64,000 bases of DNA from Allium sativum (GCA_030737875.1 CM060912.1:332246731-332310730); one strand, 5' to 3'; positions 11,591 through 23,729 are shown, numbered from the stretch's first letter. Numbers and translations are program-made. Notes: generated by a model not told the origin, from the sequence alone.

Positions 11591-12615
11591 TCATCTTTCA
11601 CTCTTTTTCAACGGGAGGGTTCCATTCTTGAGAAAATTCTTGATCGATGTCATCCATGATTTTCTCTCTTGGTCGACTTCCATGGCTAGTTCCGCTTCCA
11701 TCAGGTCGAAACTCGGTGATTCCAAAACCTCTATTGGAACCATTTCAGTTTCTTTGGGATTGTCAGAGCTTGCTAGCTTTGCCAACCGATCTGATTTCTG
11801 ATTTTCGATTTTTGGAATGTGTGTTATTCTGTAATGCTTCAAACTTCCTATCAACTCCTTTACCTTTTTGAGATAAGTAACAAGTCGAGGTCCTTTAGCA
11901 ATAAATTCCTCCCGGACTTGGCATACAACTATCTTGGAATCGCAATATATATCTAGTGTCCTCACTCCTAGTTGCTTGGCGAGTTTCAACCCGGCAACCA
12001 GGACTTCATACTCGGAATCGTTATTGGTAGCAGTAAACTCCAATCACAATGCATAGTAAATAGATCGTCCTTCAGGAGTTATTAAAACTACTCCGGCGCC
12101 GGACCTTCGATCATTTTTGGCCCCGTCCGTATATAGCTTCCATGGATTAAGCTCTAACTCTTGGTCTAGAGTAACTACCTTGTCACCCACCGTTTCCTCT
12201 TCGGGAATTGTGAATTCAGCTATAAAGTCGGCCAATGCCTGCCCTCTTATTGATTTTTGCAGTTGAAAATTTAAATCAAATTGACTCAGCTCGATATTCC
12301 ATTTAAGTAACCGCCACGATGCTTCGGGTTTTTGCAACACTTGTCTTAAAGGTTGATCGGTGTATAAAACTATTGGGTGAGCCAGAAAGTAATGACGAAT
12401 CTTGCGGGAAGTAATCAGGAGGCTATAAGCAAGCTTTTCTATCTTCAGATAATTACGTTCTGCAGCAGCTAGCTTTTTGCTCACGTAGTATACAGGCCTC
12501 TGGACTTTATCCTCTTCACGTACCAATGCTGTACTGACGGCGTGAGATGATACCGGTAGGTAGACAAACAAATCCTCATGTTTCTCGGGTTTTGATAATA
12601 TTGGAGTTCTTTTCT
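11591..12615 (-). pseudogene. Tat-1 tandem RNaseH domains (gypsy-type plus archaeal-type)
   Basis: The first domain (about 12571-12220) carries 'VYYVSKKLAAAERNY' and 'LYTDQPLRQVLQ', the usual Ty3/gypsy RNaseH. A second RNaseH (about 12130-11780) begins at 'LYTDGAKND' and includes 'TNNDSEYE' and 'IYCDSK'. It supplies the Asp/Glu catalytic pattern of archaeal-type RNaseH that is specific to the Tat lineage. A +1-nt difference from Tat-2 at about 12601-12615 shifts the frame away from RT. TGA codons at about 12044 (in 'YYAL*LEF') and about 11591 ('KKSER*') also interrupt the frame. The predicted role is removal of the RNA strand during reverse transcription. Confidence 0.88.
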
Positions 12616-13445
12616 AATAAGTCTAATAGATTCTGGAACGCCTCCACACAATCGGGGGTCCACTCAAAATTTTGCTTTCTTCGTTTTATTAGATCGAAAA
12701 AAGGTACACACCTATCTGTAGCTTTGGAGATAAACCTGCTCAATGCAGCAACTTTTCTGGCCAAGCTTTGAACATCTTTGATCTTTTGTGGTTCTTCAAT
12801 ATCCCTTATTGCAGCTATTTGGCTAGGATTTATCTCAATTCCTCGAGAACTCACGATAAACCCAAGGAATTTTCCAGATGCGACCCCAAACGAGCATTTT
12901 ATGGGGTCTAACTTCATTCCATACCTTCGAAGAATATCAAACATTTCAGCTAAGTCCCTTGTATGGTCAGAAGATTGTTTAGACTTCACAAGCATGTCAT
13001 CCACGTAAACCTCCATGGTTTTCCCAATTTGATTATAGAACATGCGGTTGACCAAGCGCTAGTACGTGACTCCTGAATTCTTAAACCCAAATGGCATTAC
13101 CACATAAAAATTTAAACCCAAGTCTGTGATGAAACTTGCATGTTCTTGATTTGGTATGTGCATGGGAATTTGATTGTACCCAGAATAGGTATCCATAAAG
13201 GATAAAAGCTCGTGCCCAGCCGTCGAATCTACTAGCTGATCAATTCTGGGGAGTGGAAAGCTATCCTTCGGGCAGGCCTTGTTCAAATCAGAAAAGTCAA
13301 TACATGTACGCCACTTCCCGTTAGACTTTTTGACCAGGATAGGATTCGATATCCAGTCGGGATATTTCGAATCCTTAATGAATCCGTTATGTTTTAATTT
13401 CTCTACCTCTTCTTTCAAAGCTGCCGACCGCTTTGGGCCTAACAT
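12576..13445 (-). pseudogene. Tat-1 reverse transcriptase
   Basis: The RT palm and fingers motifs appear in order: 'KWRTCIDFSDLNKACPKD', 'LPRIDQLVD', 'YVVMPFGFKN', the catalytic 'YVDD' box, and 'KCSFGVASGKFLGF'. One in-frame TAG near 13058 sits where Tat-2 has CAG (Gln, 'ATYQRLVN'), splitting the domain just before the catalytic box. Another TAG lies immediately upstream, at the codon preceding 'KRRMLGP' (about 13454-13456). It is homologous to a TAA in Tat-2. RT synthesises cDNA from the element RNA. Confidence 0.9.
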
Positions 13446-13829
13446 CCGTCTTTTCTATTTGACTGGTGGGTGCTTTGGATTAATACATAAAGAGTGGCTC
13501 ATAATGGTAGGCGAAATCCTACACATGTCAGCGTGAGTCCAGGCAAACACATCCAGATTTGCCCTTAAAAAATCAGTCAACTCTTTCGCTCGAACTGGAT
13601 CTAGTTGCGAGCCGATCTTTAGTACTTTTGTCGAATCTGTCTCATCAATAGGTATATCTACTATTATCTAGTTGGGAGTTGCCTCCCTATCCTCGGGTTC
13701 TTTATCCTCTCTGGGATCTATATCCTCGAGCACATCTGAGGGCGACTCTCTTGGGGCTGGACCCCTTAATTGCTATGTTGAGTTCTCCTTCGGAGGGGCA
13801 TAATCGTCCTTAGTTTCTATATTCAACCC

Positions 13830-16493
13830 CTACATTTGCATCTTCAACTCCGTCATGTAGCAAGCTCGTCCCGCAGCTTGGTCGCCTCTCATCACCCCAA
13901 TTCCTGCGTCAATCGGGAATTTAAGCAGCAAGCACCGATGTGCAACACATGCCCTAAACTCGGCAAGGGCCGGCCGACCTAGGAAGGCATTGTAGGGAGA
14001 ATCTACATCCAAAACTAAAAACGGCAGGATCCTCACTCTTTGGCGATGTCCCTGCCCTAATGTCACTGGTAATTCTACGTAGCCCATCGGAGCCGTCGAT
14101 GCCCCGTTGAAGCTGCGTATCCATCCTTCGCAGGGCTTTAGTTCTTTTGCTTCAGGTCTCATTTGTTCGAAAGCTTTCTTGAAGAGGATATTGACCGAGC
14201 TCTCGTTGTCCACTAACACTTTATGGACTAATGCAGGGCCGATTGTCGTGGTAATTACTAGTGGATCTTCAGTTGGGGATTGAACTTCGGAATCATCTCT
14301 ACTGCGGAATATGACGTCGTCTGACATCGTCTTTTGTTGTTTTATTGGAGTAATGTCTTCAAGGTTACTGCATTCTCCCACTTCAAAATTCTTGGCGGCA
14401 TTGACGTACTGATCCATCGCTTTGAAACTACGACCAACTAGGTGGGGTCCTCCTACAATGGTATTAATAATGATCCCCTTGCCTTTCTGCTGGGCTGTGG
14501 GTTTTGAAATAGGCTGGTTTTGGTCCGGGGCTTGTCCTCCTTACACCCTGTCCCTTGGGGCAACCTTGTACTCGTCTAACTTCCCTTCCCGCAGCAATCT
14601 TTCAACTATATCTCTCAAATGTCAGCATTCGTTGGCGGAATGACCGTGGGTTCCATGGAACAAACAAAACTTTCCCGTTGCGATCTCTTTTTCAGTGGAG
14701 TCTCTGGGTGGTGGTTTTTTGTACTGCAATATGCTACATGTATCCAAGTAAATACTCTCCAACGTATCACTTAACAGAGTATAGTTTTCAAAAGTCTGGA
14801 ATCAGGGTCTTTTACTAGAGCTATTCCCTCGGTTCATGTTCCTTCTATTGCCGTTCCCATTCCTGTTGCTATTACTTTCGCTCTGGTTGCCAACGTTTAC
14901 TTCAACCTTCCCTGAACTGTCACCAGATTGTTTCACAGCAACATTACTTTGGACACCTTCCCTCGATGCCCCTTCAGATTTTCTCTTCCTATTTGCATGA
15001 GCTTCTTCTCGCCTTAAACAGATATTAGCTTTTTCATAGAACAATTCTCTAGTAGGAGGCGGTTTCCCAGACAAGTAATCCCCGAATTCCGTGTCATTGT
15101 CAACCCCTTCTATCAAGGCCATTAGAATAGTGGGCTCATGAGGGTCACTAACCTCGGTGACAGCCAGGTTGAAGCGGTCTAAATATGACTTCAAAGATTC
15201 TCCTGGGGCCTGTTTAATCCGTGACGACTGTATGATGCTTTTGGACTTTCGGACGTGAAGTCGAAACTGGTTCATAAAGCGCTCACTCAATTCTGTGAAA
15301 TTTGATATCGACCGGGGAGGAAGTCGGGTAAACCACATTAACGCCACGTCTTCAAGATAAATTGGAAATGATTTGAATTTAATAGCAGCTGGAGCTGCTG
15401 CAGCATTCATGAACCATGCATACCTCATCAGATGCTGCCCTGGGTCCGTTCTTCCTGAATACCGATCCATCTAAGGCAAGTTGAACCATTGAGGGAACTG
15501 GAAATCCAATATATCATCTGTGAAGGGGGTATGACTTCGCTCAATACCCCAGTCCTCATTAGTGTACCATCGACTTTCGGACATAATCTGATGCACCATC
15601 GCCCATATATCGGCATTTGTTAATGTCTGCACCGGTTCTTTAGGTCTAATATTCGGATTACCCCTAGGCTACTGATTAGGGGATAACCTCCTATTTCTAG
15701 CTGCGGCTGCTCTACATTGCACTCTACGCTCCCGGTCGATCTCAAGAGGGAGGGGCTGAAGAAGTTGCTGTTGCGTAGGATTAGTAATGTTAGGATCCCT
15801 AGGTAGAACGTGGGATCCACGCATGGGCAACATCATAGGATCTTTCAAGCTTGGGTCATCAGGCCCTAACACACGAGCACAGTCTTCGCAGGATCCTAAA
15901 GATCCAAAAGTTAGTTGATCAAGGTTCTGAGGTCGCTCTAGCGGTCTTCTTTCATGAGGACGTCCCTCATCTGAAGAAGATGAATCGTCTACAGTAAGGC
16001 GGCATGTTGGGGAAGAAGTCTTTTGCCTCCGGAGCTCTTGGAGTTCTCTACTCATAGTGATCATGTTATCTTGCATGCGAAGACTATCACGCCTATGGGC
16101 TTCCAGTGCCTCCTTAGTACTCTGGAGCATGTCGAGGAAGCGATAAAAATCTCCTTGGGTGACGGGTGCATTCGGGTCAAGCTGATCATTGATCGTAGCG
16201 GCTGGAATCAGAGCATGGGAGGGAGCTCGAGTAGAAGTTCCAGCTTCATTCTGGTTTGGATCGGATCGGAGCAAGGTACTAGGACCGGACCAGTTCGGAT
16301 GGGGGGAGCGAGTGACTTCAATGTCTTATGATCGGCTCGGATTGGAGTCACCTGCTCGGATTGGACCTTCCTGACCGGAGCGGCCTGCTCCAGAGTCTTG
16401 TCAACGCGACCTCGTCAATACCATGGCTTGTTGATTCTCTCTAGCATCATTCTCCCTAGCGCCTTGCACTACTTTTCCTTCCGTTTTGGCCAT
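13830..16493 (-). pseudogene. Tat-1 gag and protease
   Basis: The likely start is the ATG at 16493 (MAKTEGKVVQG...), in frame with everything down to the protease. The gag capsid-like domain (Retrotrans_gag) is about 15470-14970 ('MDRYSGRTDPGQHLMRY', 'YLEDVALMWFTRLP', 'LKSYLDRFNLAVTEV'). A zinc-knuckle-like C/H pattern is near 14690-14630 ('CLFHGTHGHSANEC'). The aspartic protease is about 14417-13840, with the active-site segment 'VLVDNESSVNILF' (family D-T/N-G-S; here Glu replaces Gly). Stops include TGA and TAA near 16400-16330, TAG at about 15669, TAG at about 15471, TGA at about 14802 and TGA after 'ANEC'. Nearly all sit at codons expected to be CGA, CAG or CAA. Gag would form the virus-like particle; this copy cannot. 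Confidence 0.85.
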
Positions 16494-16642
16494 AGTGTTC
16501 AATTCTTCAATGGTTCACCAGAAGGTACTTAAAGATGTCAAAAAACGGAGGATTAACTTCTTTGAACTTTGAAGGTCCAAACAGTAGAATGATAATCCTA
16601 AAAAGCATAGAATTCAAAGAATTCTCAGTGAAAGCACCAAAA
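16494..16642 (-). other. Tat-1 leader and primer binding site
   Basis: Next to the 5' LTR the minus strand reads 'ttttggtgctttcactgag' (about 16642-16624). Tat-2 reads 'tttttggtactttcactgag' at its equivalent site. The 'tggt' start is consistent with pairing to a tRNA 3' CCA, but I could not assign the tRNA by eye. Confidence 0.6.
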
Positions 16643-17369
16643 TGTTAGATCCAAAATTAGCTCTAACACCCAAACTAATTACAATTCTACTGAAATGAAA
16701 TCAAAAACGACGAAAACACACAATTTATAGTGGTTCGGCGTTAAATAGCCTATGTCCACTTTCTTCTTTTTTGATTGATGCCCTGAATGCGAGTACGACA
16801 ATGATTTTCACTCAATTATCACTTATCTCATACATTGATTCACTCAATTTCCTTCACAATATGATTCAAAAGATGATTATAAGCTGAATAAGTTGATGAA
16901 ATTCGGGTTGCAAAGGAGTTTAAGTTCTGAAAATGCCCAAGGATCCCCTCAAAATGCCTCTTGGTGGTGTATTTATAGGTGGAAAACGCTCCTAGAGTGG
17001 GATAGGTTCAGATCCACGTGGCACCAATCCCGCTACTATCGGGTTTGGATGGACTGTGGAGGTGACAACACACCAGGTTAGTGGCAAGCGTGGGTAGATC
17101 GTGGGCATAACTGTTCTGAGTTTAAAGGAATCGTGGGATGAGGCGGTTGCAATCCAGGATTCGGATCGGATAGGCTAGTAATTGGGGGTTCGGATCGGCC
17201 TTGTTCCTTCCGATCCGGTCTGGCTTGTGCCCTTTCTTTCCCTGTTTTGGATCACTTTGCCTTGATTAGTGGATCTCCGATCCAAACCAACTTTGTTGAG
17301 TAAATGTCTTTGTCATTGTTTTTTTAATCTTTTAACTATGTGTAGCATAGTTCACAAAGTAGGCTAACA
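16643..17369 (-). repeat. Tat-1 5' LTR
   Basis: This 727-bp LTR is TG...CA bounded and collinear with 3727-4455. A minus-strand TATA box is at 16970-16977. The hairpin motif is at 16723-16762. Confidence 0.92.
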
Positions 17370-17420
17370 TAAGTTAAAATACATTTTTGTACATTAAAAA
17401 TGTCACCGTTTTAACATGAT
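17370..17420 (+). repeat. Giant-LTR 5' LTR, fragment 2 (51 bp between two Tat elements)
   Basis: The sequence 'ttaaaatacatttttgtac' and the following 'attaaaaatgtcac' match 38561-38611 of the downstream LTR. This is the only host DNA left between Tat-1 and Tat-2. It carries the right target duplication of Tat-1 ('taagt', 17370-17374) and the left one of Tat-2 ('atgat', 17416-17420). Confidence 0.9.
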
Positions 17421-18219
17421 TGTTGGCTCGCTTTTTGACCAAGCCACCCAAGATCATTCGTAAGAGGAAAGCAGGAAACCACGTTCCCCAAGAATATGAA
17501 GGAACGGATCGCACTCTATCGACTCGCCCACGGAGGATCGCGTCTCGACGGATCGCCCACGAAGGATCGCGTCTCGACGGATCGCCCACCGAGGATCGCG
17601 TCTCGACGGATCGCCCCATCTCATCAGCGAACGACACATCCAGGCGATCCGATCCAAACTTATATTGTTGCCCAGAGCGAACCGATCCGATCCCTTGGTG
17701 CATGGCAAACCCTCTGACCCATTCAAGCGAGAGCTAGTCTTCAGCGATCCGAATCGCACGGATCTGGCGACACGTGTCCCTAACCGTCATCTGGACCAAT
17801 TCTCCCCATCTGCACGATCCGATTTTCAAGCAGATCGCGACACCTGTCCACAATGGCTAATTTGACTATTTCCTCAACGGTGGCGATGCGATCCGATGTT
17901 CTGGGAATCTGTGCCACGTGTTATCACGACCCGCCTGACAAAATCAGCTATAAATAGCCCAGAGCTTGGCATTTTTTGGGATCTTTTTGGCAATATTGCG
18001 TACTGAATCCGCCATTGTTGTCAAACTACTGAAATATTGAGAGAAATCCTTGTTGTATTAGCTTTCAAAGTATAAACAATAATATATAAAGTGGACGTAG
18101 GCTCGTTAACGCCGAACCACTATAAATTCTGAGTGTTATTTTCTTTTTTCTCGTTCTTCATTTGAAATTCTATAACATTCATAACAATTTGGGTGTTAGG
18201 TCCAAATTTCGATCTAACA
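17421..18219 (+). repeat. Tat-2 5' LTR
   Basis: The LTR runs from 'tgttggctcg' to 'cgatctaaca'. It contains about three tandem copies of a 30-bp unit with 'cggatcgcccac' and 'ggatcgcgtctcga' (about 17520-17610), a TATA box (17949-17956, 'tataaata') and the hairpin motif (18084-18126). Confidence 0.95.
17949..17956 (+). promoter_or_regulatory. TATA box of Tat-2 5' LTR
   Basis: The sequence 'tataaata' is followed by 'gcccagagc'. It is placed to drive the gag-pol transcript. The same box is in the 3' LTR at 31160-31167. Confidence 0.7.
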
Positions 18220-18298
18220 TTTTTGGTACTTTCACTGAGAGACTCAGTCCTAAAGTTTCACTATTCGCTTCTTTGAAGATTCCAACGATTCGGATATC
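18220..18298 (+). other. Tat-2 primer binding site and leader
   Basis: Directly after the LTR the sequence reads 'tttttggtactttcactgag', the same pattern as the Tat-1 site on the other strand. It is a short leader before the gag ATG at 18299. The tRNA primer was not identified by eye. Confidence 0.6.
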
Positions 18299-21097
18299 AT
18301 GGCTGGAAAAAGATCTAAAGCTTCACAGACCAACGAAACGATTGAAGAGAGCGTGCACGAACTGGGCAATGAAGAAACTCTGGATCGCGGAGCGTAGGGG
18401 GCGAACCGATTCGATGAAGACACCACGTTCCGAGTCGATGAGAACGAGACGATCCGGGACACTGAAGGGGTTGTTACTCGATCCCGAGGTAACACCTCGC
18501 AGCCTCCACGTACCACGACCACGAGTCAATCTCAGGGGGGCGCAGCGAATCGCCATCCACGAACCGCAGCTATCCGAACTGATGATCAGACTACAACTCG
18601 ACCTGGAAAAGAACCTATGACCCACTCCTATCGTCCCGGAACCTCTGCTCGACCCGGTTCGAGCTCTTTGCGCATAAGAGAGAGTGATGATGACCAATAT
18701 GATCCTGCTGCTCCTGTCACTGAGGGGGATCTCTCTCGCTTCGCCGAAATGTGGGATAGATTGTTTGATGAGTTGGCTACCCAAAGGCAGGAAAGTTCCA
18801 TCCTGCGGCAAAATTTGACGGCTATGGATAGAAGACTTGATGAGCTAGCAAGGCAAAGAACATCGCTGGTTCGTCCACTCACCCCAGTATATTCTTCCTC
18901 GTCTGAAGAATCGCCGAGACCTCCGCGACGACTGTATGAGAGAGCCGAAAACATAGAACAGCTTCGGTTCGGAACCCTGCCCTCACAGGAAGAAGAAGCG
19001 CTACGGGCCGGGCCCTCAAACCGTAATTTGAATGGTCAAGCAACGGTTCTCAGGACTCGAGATGTGAACAGTCCTGTGCATAACAGACCACCTCAGCCCC
19101 GTCGCCGCACGCATACTCATGATAACAGGGGGCAGCGAAGCCCTATCCGAGCCCCGGATTTTGTGACTGCTTCCCGAAGAGAGATCAGAGAACCTTGTCG
19201 GGCTAGAGGCACTGACCCTGAACCTCCTTTGACCAGTGCAAATGTTGCAGCCATGGTCCACCAGATTCTGGCAGACAGCCGTGGACAGCGGAATGAAGAT
19301 TGGGGGATCGACCGCAGTCACACCCCTTTCACTGATGATATTTTGGATGCGACTTTTCCAAGGCGTTTCAATATGCCACAAATGAACCGATATGCGGGTA
19401 GATCTGATCCTGTCCAGCACCTAATGAGATACTCTTGGTCGATGACCGCTGCCGCAGCCTCTGACGCTGTTAAGTGCAAAGCGTTTCCCATATTCCTGGA
19501 GGACGTGGCTTTGTTATGGTTTACTCGCCTGCCGGCGAGGTCAATTTCTAGCTTCAGGGAGCTGAGCGAGAAGTTCGTAGAACAATTCCGTATCTACGCA
19601 CAGAAGACAAAAAGTGTGATCGATTTGTTCCTTGTCAAACAGCGACCAGGCGAGAGTTTAAAGGTGTACCTGGATCGTTTCAATTTGGCCGCTACTGAGG
19701 TTAAAGATCCTCATGAACCGACCGTTGTCGCAGCACTGATTGACGGAGTAGATAAGGACACTGAATTCGGGAGGTACCTGGCAGGCAAACCGCCCCACAC
19801 TAGAGAGTTATTCTACGAGAAAGCCAACGTACATTTACGCCGGGAAGAGGTATATGCGAACCGAAAGGTTAAAACAACTGATAAGGAGGAAATTCAGAGC
19901 AATGTCGCCATCAAACAGACTGGAGACAGCTCGGGGAAAGTTGAAGTTAACGTCGGAAATCAGAATAAGGGTGGTCGCCAGCCAGGTAACAACAATAACA
20001 ACGGTAACGACAACAACCGGAAGAGGGGCCGAGGGAACGACTCCCAGAGAAGGACTCGTCCCAGGGCCTTTGAAAGTTATACACCAATAAGTGATACTCT
20101 GGAAAATATCTTCATGGATGCGTACGATGTCCTCCAGAATAAGAGGCCACCTCCCAGAGAGTCGACAGAGAAAGAGCATGAAACAGGGAAGTTTTGTCTC
20201 TTTCATCAGATTCATGGCCATTCGACGAATGAATGTCGTCACCTAAGGGATGTAGTCGAAAGGATGCTTCGAGAAGGAAAGCTAGATGAATACAGAGTAA
20301 CGCCCAGGGACAGGGGGCAAGCAGTGCAGGCCCCGAATCAGAACCAAAATCAACTTGCTGCTAGGCCGACTGCTCAGCAAAAAGGAAAGAATATTGTTAT
20401 CAATACCGTGATCGGAGGACTTTATCTTGCTGGGCACAGTTCCAAAGCATTGGATCAATACGTCAATGCGGCCAAACAACACCTCGAGGTAGGGGAATGT
20501 AGCAACCCCGAGGACAGTACCCCGGTGAAGCAGCAGAAGATGATGACCGATGATGTTGTTTTCCGAGAACGAGAAAGCATCGGAGTCCATGCTCCAACTG
20601 AAGATCCACTTGTAATTACGGTACCCATTAGGCCAGCCACTGTTCATAAGGTTCTGGTGGACAACGGGAGTTCCGTTAATATTCTTTTCAAAAAGGCCTT
20701 TGACCAGATGAATCTCGAAATAAAAGACTTGAAGCCCTGCCAAGGATGGATCCGTGGATTCAACGGAGCATCCACCGCTCCAATGGGTTATGTAGAGTTA
20801 CCTGTTACACTTGGGGAAGGAGAACGCCAGAGAGTGAGAATCCTTCCCTTTGTGGTTTTGGATGTTGAATCGCCCTACAATGCCTTCTTGGGCCGACCGG
20901 CCCTCGCAAAGTTCAGAGCCTGCATAGCCCCCTGGTGCTTGTTATTGAAATTCCCCACAAAAACTGGCATTGGTATCGTCAGAGGGGATCAAGTTGTTGC
21001 GCGAGCGTGTTATGTTGCCGAACTAAAGTTACTTCGCAATCGAGGGGATATCGAAACTAAAGGCACCTCTCCCACTTCGGGGGCGGAGACCTTATAG
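18299..21097 (+). pseudogene. Tat-2 gag and protease (one early nonsense codon)
   Basis: The start at 18299 (MAGKRSKASQTNETIEES) is preferred over the later ATG at 18617. The reading frame between them is open except for a TAG at 18395-18397, and Tat-1 gag also begins at this distance from its PBS. From 18617 an 826-codon frame is uninterrupted. It holds a charged linker, the gag capsid-like domain (about 19380-19860; 'FPIFLEDVALLWFTRLP', 'LKVYLDRFNLAATEV'), an Asn-rich basic stretch (about 19975-20060), a zinc-knuckle-like 'CLFHQIHGHSTNEC' (about 20195-20236) and a retroviral aspartic protease with active site 'VLVDNGSSVNILF' (about 20652-20690). Family role: particle formation and polyprotein cleavage. 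The frame ends at a TAG (21095-21097), and the next domain lies in a different frame. Confidence 0.9.
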
Positions 21098-21185
21098 CAA
21101 CCAAAGAGGATAATCGTTGGAGAGTCGCCCAGAGAGATGCCCGAGGATATAGATCCCAGAGAGGATCAAGAACCCGGCGGGTAGA

Positions 21186-23729
21186 ATGGCGACTCCCAAC
21201 GAGACAACTGTGGATGTACCGATCGATGACAGTGACCCGGAGAAGGTCCTTAAGATTGGAACCCAGTCAAGTCCGAATCTTGCTAAAGAATAGACGGATT
21301 TCTTAAAAAACAATTTGGATGTATTTGCTTGGACCCACGCGGACATGTGTGGGATATCCCCATCAATCATGAGCCATTCCTTGTGCATTGACCCTAAACA
21401 TCCTCCAGTAAAGTAAAAAAGGCGAATGCTGGGCCCAGAGAGGTCCGCTGCCTTGAAAGAAGAGGTTGGAAAGCTAAAGAGTAATGGATTTATCAGAGAT
21501 TCGACCTACCCAGACTGGATTTCGAATCCAGTCCTGGTAAAGAAGGCCAACGGGAAGTGGCGAACGTGTATCGACTTCTCGGATTTAAACAAAGCCTGTC
21601 CAAAAGATAGTTTCCCGTTACCTCGGATTGACCAGTTGGTAGACTCGACGGCAGGTCACGAGCTTCTCTCATTTATGGATGCTTATTCAGGATACAACCA
21701 GATTCCGATGCATGTTCCAGATCAAGAGCACACTAGTTTTATCACTGATCTGGGATTATATTGTTATGTGGTGATGCCCTTTGGCTTGAAGAATGCGGGC
21801 GCTACATATCAGCGTTTGGTCAACAAGATGTTTTATAACCAGATCGGAAAAACAATGGAAGTATACGTCGACGATATGTTGGTTAAGTCCAAGCAATCTT
21901 CTCAACACACTACTGACTTGGCAGAGATGTTCGACATTCTTCAAAAGTATGGAATGAATATCAATCCGACCAAATGTTCGTTCGGTGTTGCTTCTGGAAA
22001 ATTCTTGGGATTCATTGTTAGTTCCCGTGGTATTGAGTTTAATCCAGACCAGATCGCAGCAATCAGGAACATTCAGGAACCTAGGCAGATTAGGGATGTG
22101 CAAAGCCTTGCCGGAAAAGTGGCCACGCTAAGCAGATTTATCTCCAGGGCTACGGATAAGTGCATCCCATTCTTTGAATTAATAAAGCGAGGAAAACGCC
22201 ACTTTAAATGGACACCTGACTACGTAGAAGCATTTCAGAATTTTCTCAGGCACTTGGAGAAACCTCCAATTTTATCTAAGCCAATAGATCACGAGGATTT
22301 ATTCGTGTATTTGGCAGTGTCATCTCATGCGATCAGCTCAGCATTGGTAAGGGAAGAGGATAAGGTCCAAAGACCTGTGTATTATGCGAGCAAAAAATTG
22401 ACAGCAGCAGAGCGTAATTACCCACGGATAGAAAAGTTGGCGTACAGTTTACTAATTGCCTCTAGAAAACTTCGGCACTATTTTCAGGCGCATCCTATCA
22501 CCATATACACCGATCATCCACTCAAGCAAGTTCTACAGAGACCGGAGGCATCTGGAAGGTTACTCAAATGGAATATTGAGTTAAGTCAATTTGATTTGAA
22601 CTTTCAGCCCAGACGATCAATTCGGGGGCAGGTGATAGCTGACTTCATAGCAGAGTTCACTGTCCCTGAGGAAGATATAGCAAACGAGGAAGTTGATCCT
22701 TCAAAGTTACTTTTCGATCCTAATGCCTGGATATTGTATACTGATGGTGCTAAGAACGACGAAAGATCCGGTGCTGGAATAGTGCTTGAAACCCCCGAGA
22801 AACGATTGATAACCTATGCAATCCGAATGGAGTTTCATGCCACTAACAACGATTCCGAATATGAAGCTATGATAGCCGGATTAAAGATTGCAAAGGAACT
22901 AGAAGTCACAAAGCTGAACATCTTCTGCGACTCCAAGTTAGTTGTGAATCAAGTCACTGGAAGATTCCAAGCTAAAAGTGCAAGATTGATTTTATACTTA
23001 AAGAAAGTGAAAGAACTGCTGAATGATTTTGATCACTACAGCATATCTCATATTCCGCGGTCAGAGAATCAGCAGGCAGACAAGTTGGCAAAGATGGCTA
23101 GTTCTGACGATCCTGAAGTGACTGGGCTAGCCCCTGTTGAAGTACTTCGGTCCCCTAGCATAGATCAGATGGAAATCGACCTAGTACTAGAGACGGAACC
23201 AGAAAGGGAGTCCTGGATGACCCCTATAAAGAATTTCCTAATGGATGGAACGCTTCCGACCAAGAAAAGCGAGAGGCGTAAAGTGATTCGTAAAGCCGCC
23301 CGATACGTTCTGCAAGGCGGAGTTCTTTACAGACAAGGGTTTTCAATGCCCCTCCTTCGGTGTGTAGCCCACGATGACATTAAACGTGTGTTGCAAGAAG
23401 TCCACGAAGGCGAATGTGGAGACCACACTGGAGGGCAAACTTTGGCAAAAAAGGTATTGCGGCATGGTTATTTCTGGCCTAATATAAACAAGGATGCAGT
23501 AAGATATGCACGACGATGTGATGCGTGCCAGAGATTTTCAAAGATACCTAGAGCGCCTCCAAGTCAGTTAAAAACAATGATGAGTCCATGGCCTTTCGCT
23601 ATGTGGGGAGTTGATATCATAGGAAGTCTCCCCATAGCAAGGGGCGGAGCAAAGTTCGCTATTGTGGCCGTAGATTATTTCACTAAGTGGGTCGAGGCTG
23701 AACCACTAACTACAATCACAACTAAATGA
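21186..23729 (+). pseudogene. Tat-2 pol: reverse transcriptase, two RNaseH domains, integrase N-terminus
   Basis: A frame beginning near 21186 carries the protease-RT linker ('NLDVFAWTHADM'). TAG stands near 21291 and TAA near 21415, the latter just before 'KRRMLGP'. From 21426, 767 codons are open. RT follows with 'TCIDFSDLNKACPKD', 'YVVMPFGLKN' and 'YVDD' at about 21864-21875. A gypsy-type RNaseH comes next ('VYYASKKLTAAERNY', about 22375-22680), then an archaeal-type RNaseH ('LYTDGAKND' at about 22736, 'TNNDSEYE', 'IFCDSK'). The integrase zinc module follows (H/H in 'VHEGECGDHTGG', C/C in 'RRCDACQ') and then the first catalytic Asp ('WGVDIIG', about 23610). A TGA at 23727-23729 stops it in the integrase core. 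Dual RNaseH marks the Tat lineage. Relative to gag-protease this frame is shifted, whereas in Tat-1 gag, protease and RT share one frame. Confidence 0.92.

Larger units (their letters stand above)
3727..17369 (-). mobile_element. Tat-1: Tat-lineage Ty3/gypsy retrotransposon with antisense gene
   Basis: This 13.6-kb element is transcribed on the minus strand. Its 5' LTR is 16643-17369 and its 3' LTR is 3727-4455, both TG...CA ('tgttagatcc' to 'aggctaaca'). It is flanked by 'caagt' (3722-3726) and 'taagt' (17370-17374), a 5-bp duplication with one mismatch. Reading on the minus strand, the order is gag, protease, RT, RNaseH, a second archaeal-type RNaseH and integrase (16493 down to about 10460). 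A gene on the opposite strand (about 4918-9623) follows before the 3' LTR. The second RNaseH and the antisense gene between pol and the 3' LTR are diagnostic for the Tat lineage (Grande/Retand-like). Many nonsense codons and at least one frameshift make it non-autonomous. By hand count its LTRs differ at roughly 40 of 728 sites. Confidence 0.93.

Noticed and set aside
17420..17737. Overlapping ORFs in the Tat-2 LTR U3, repeated at 30631-30948
   Set aside because: They are produced by the GC-rich 30-bp tandem repeat, which is a multiple of three; they are present in several frames on both strands.
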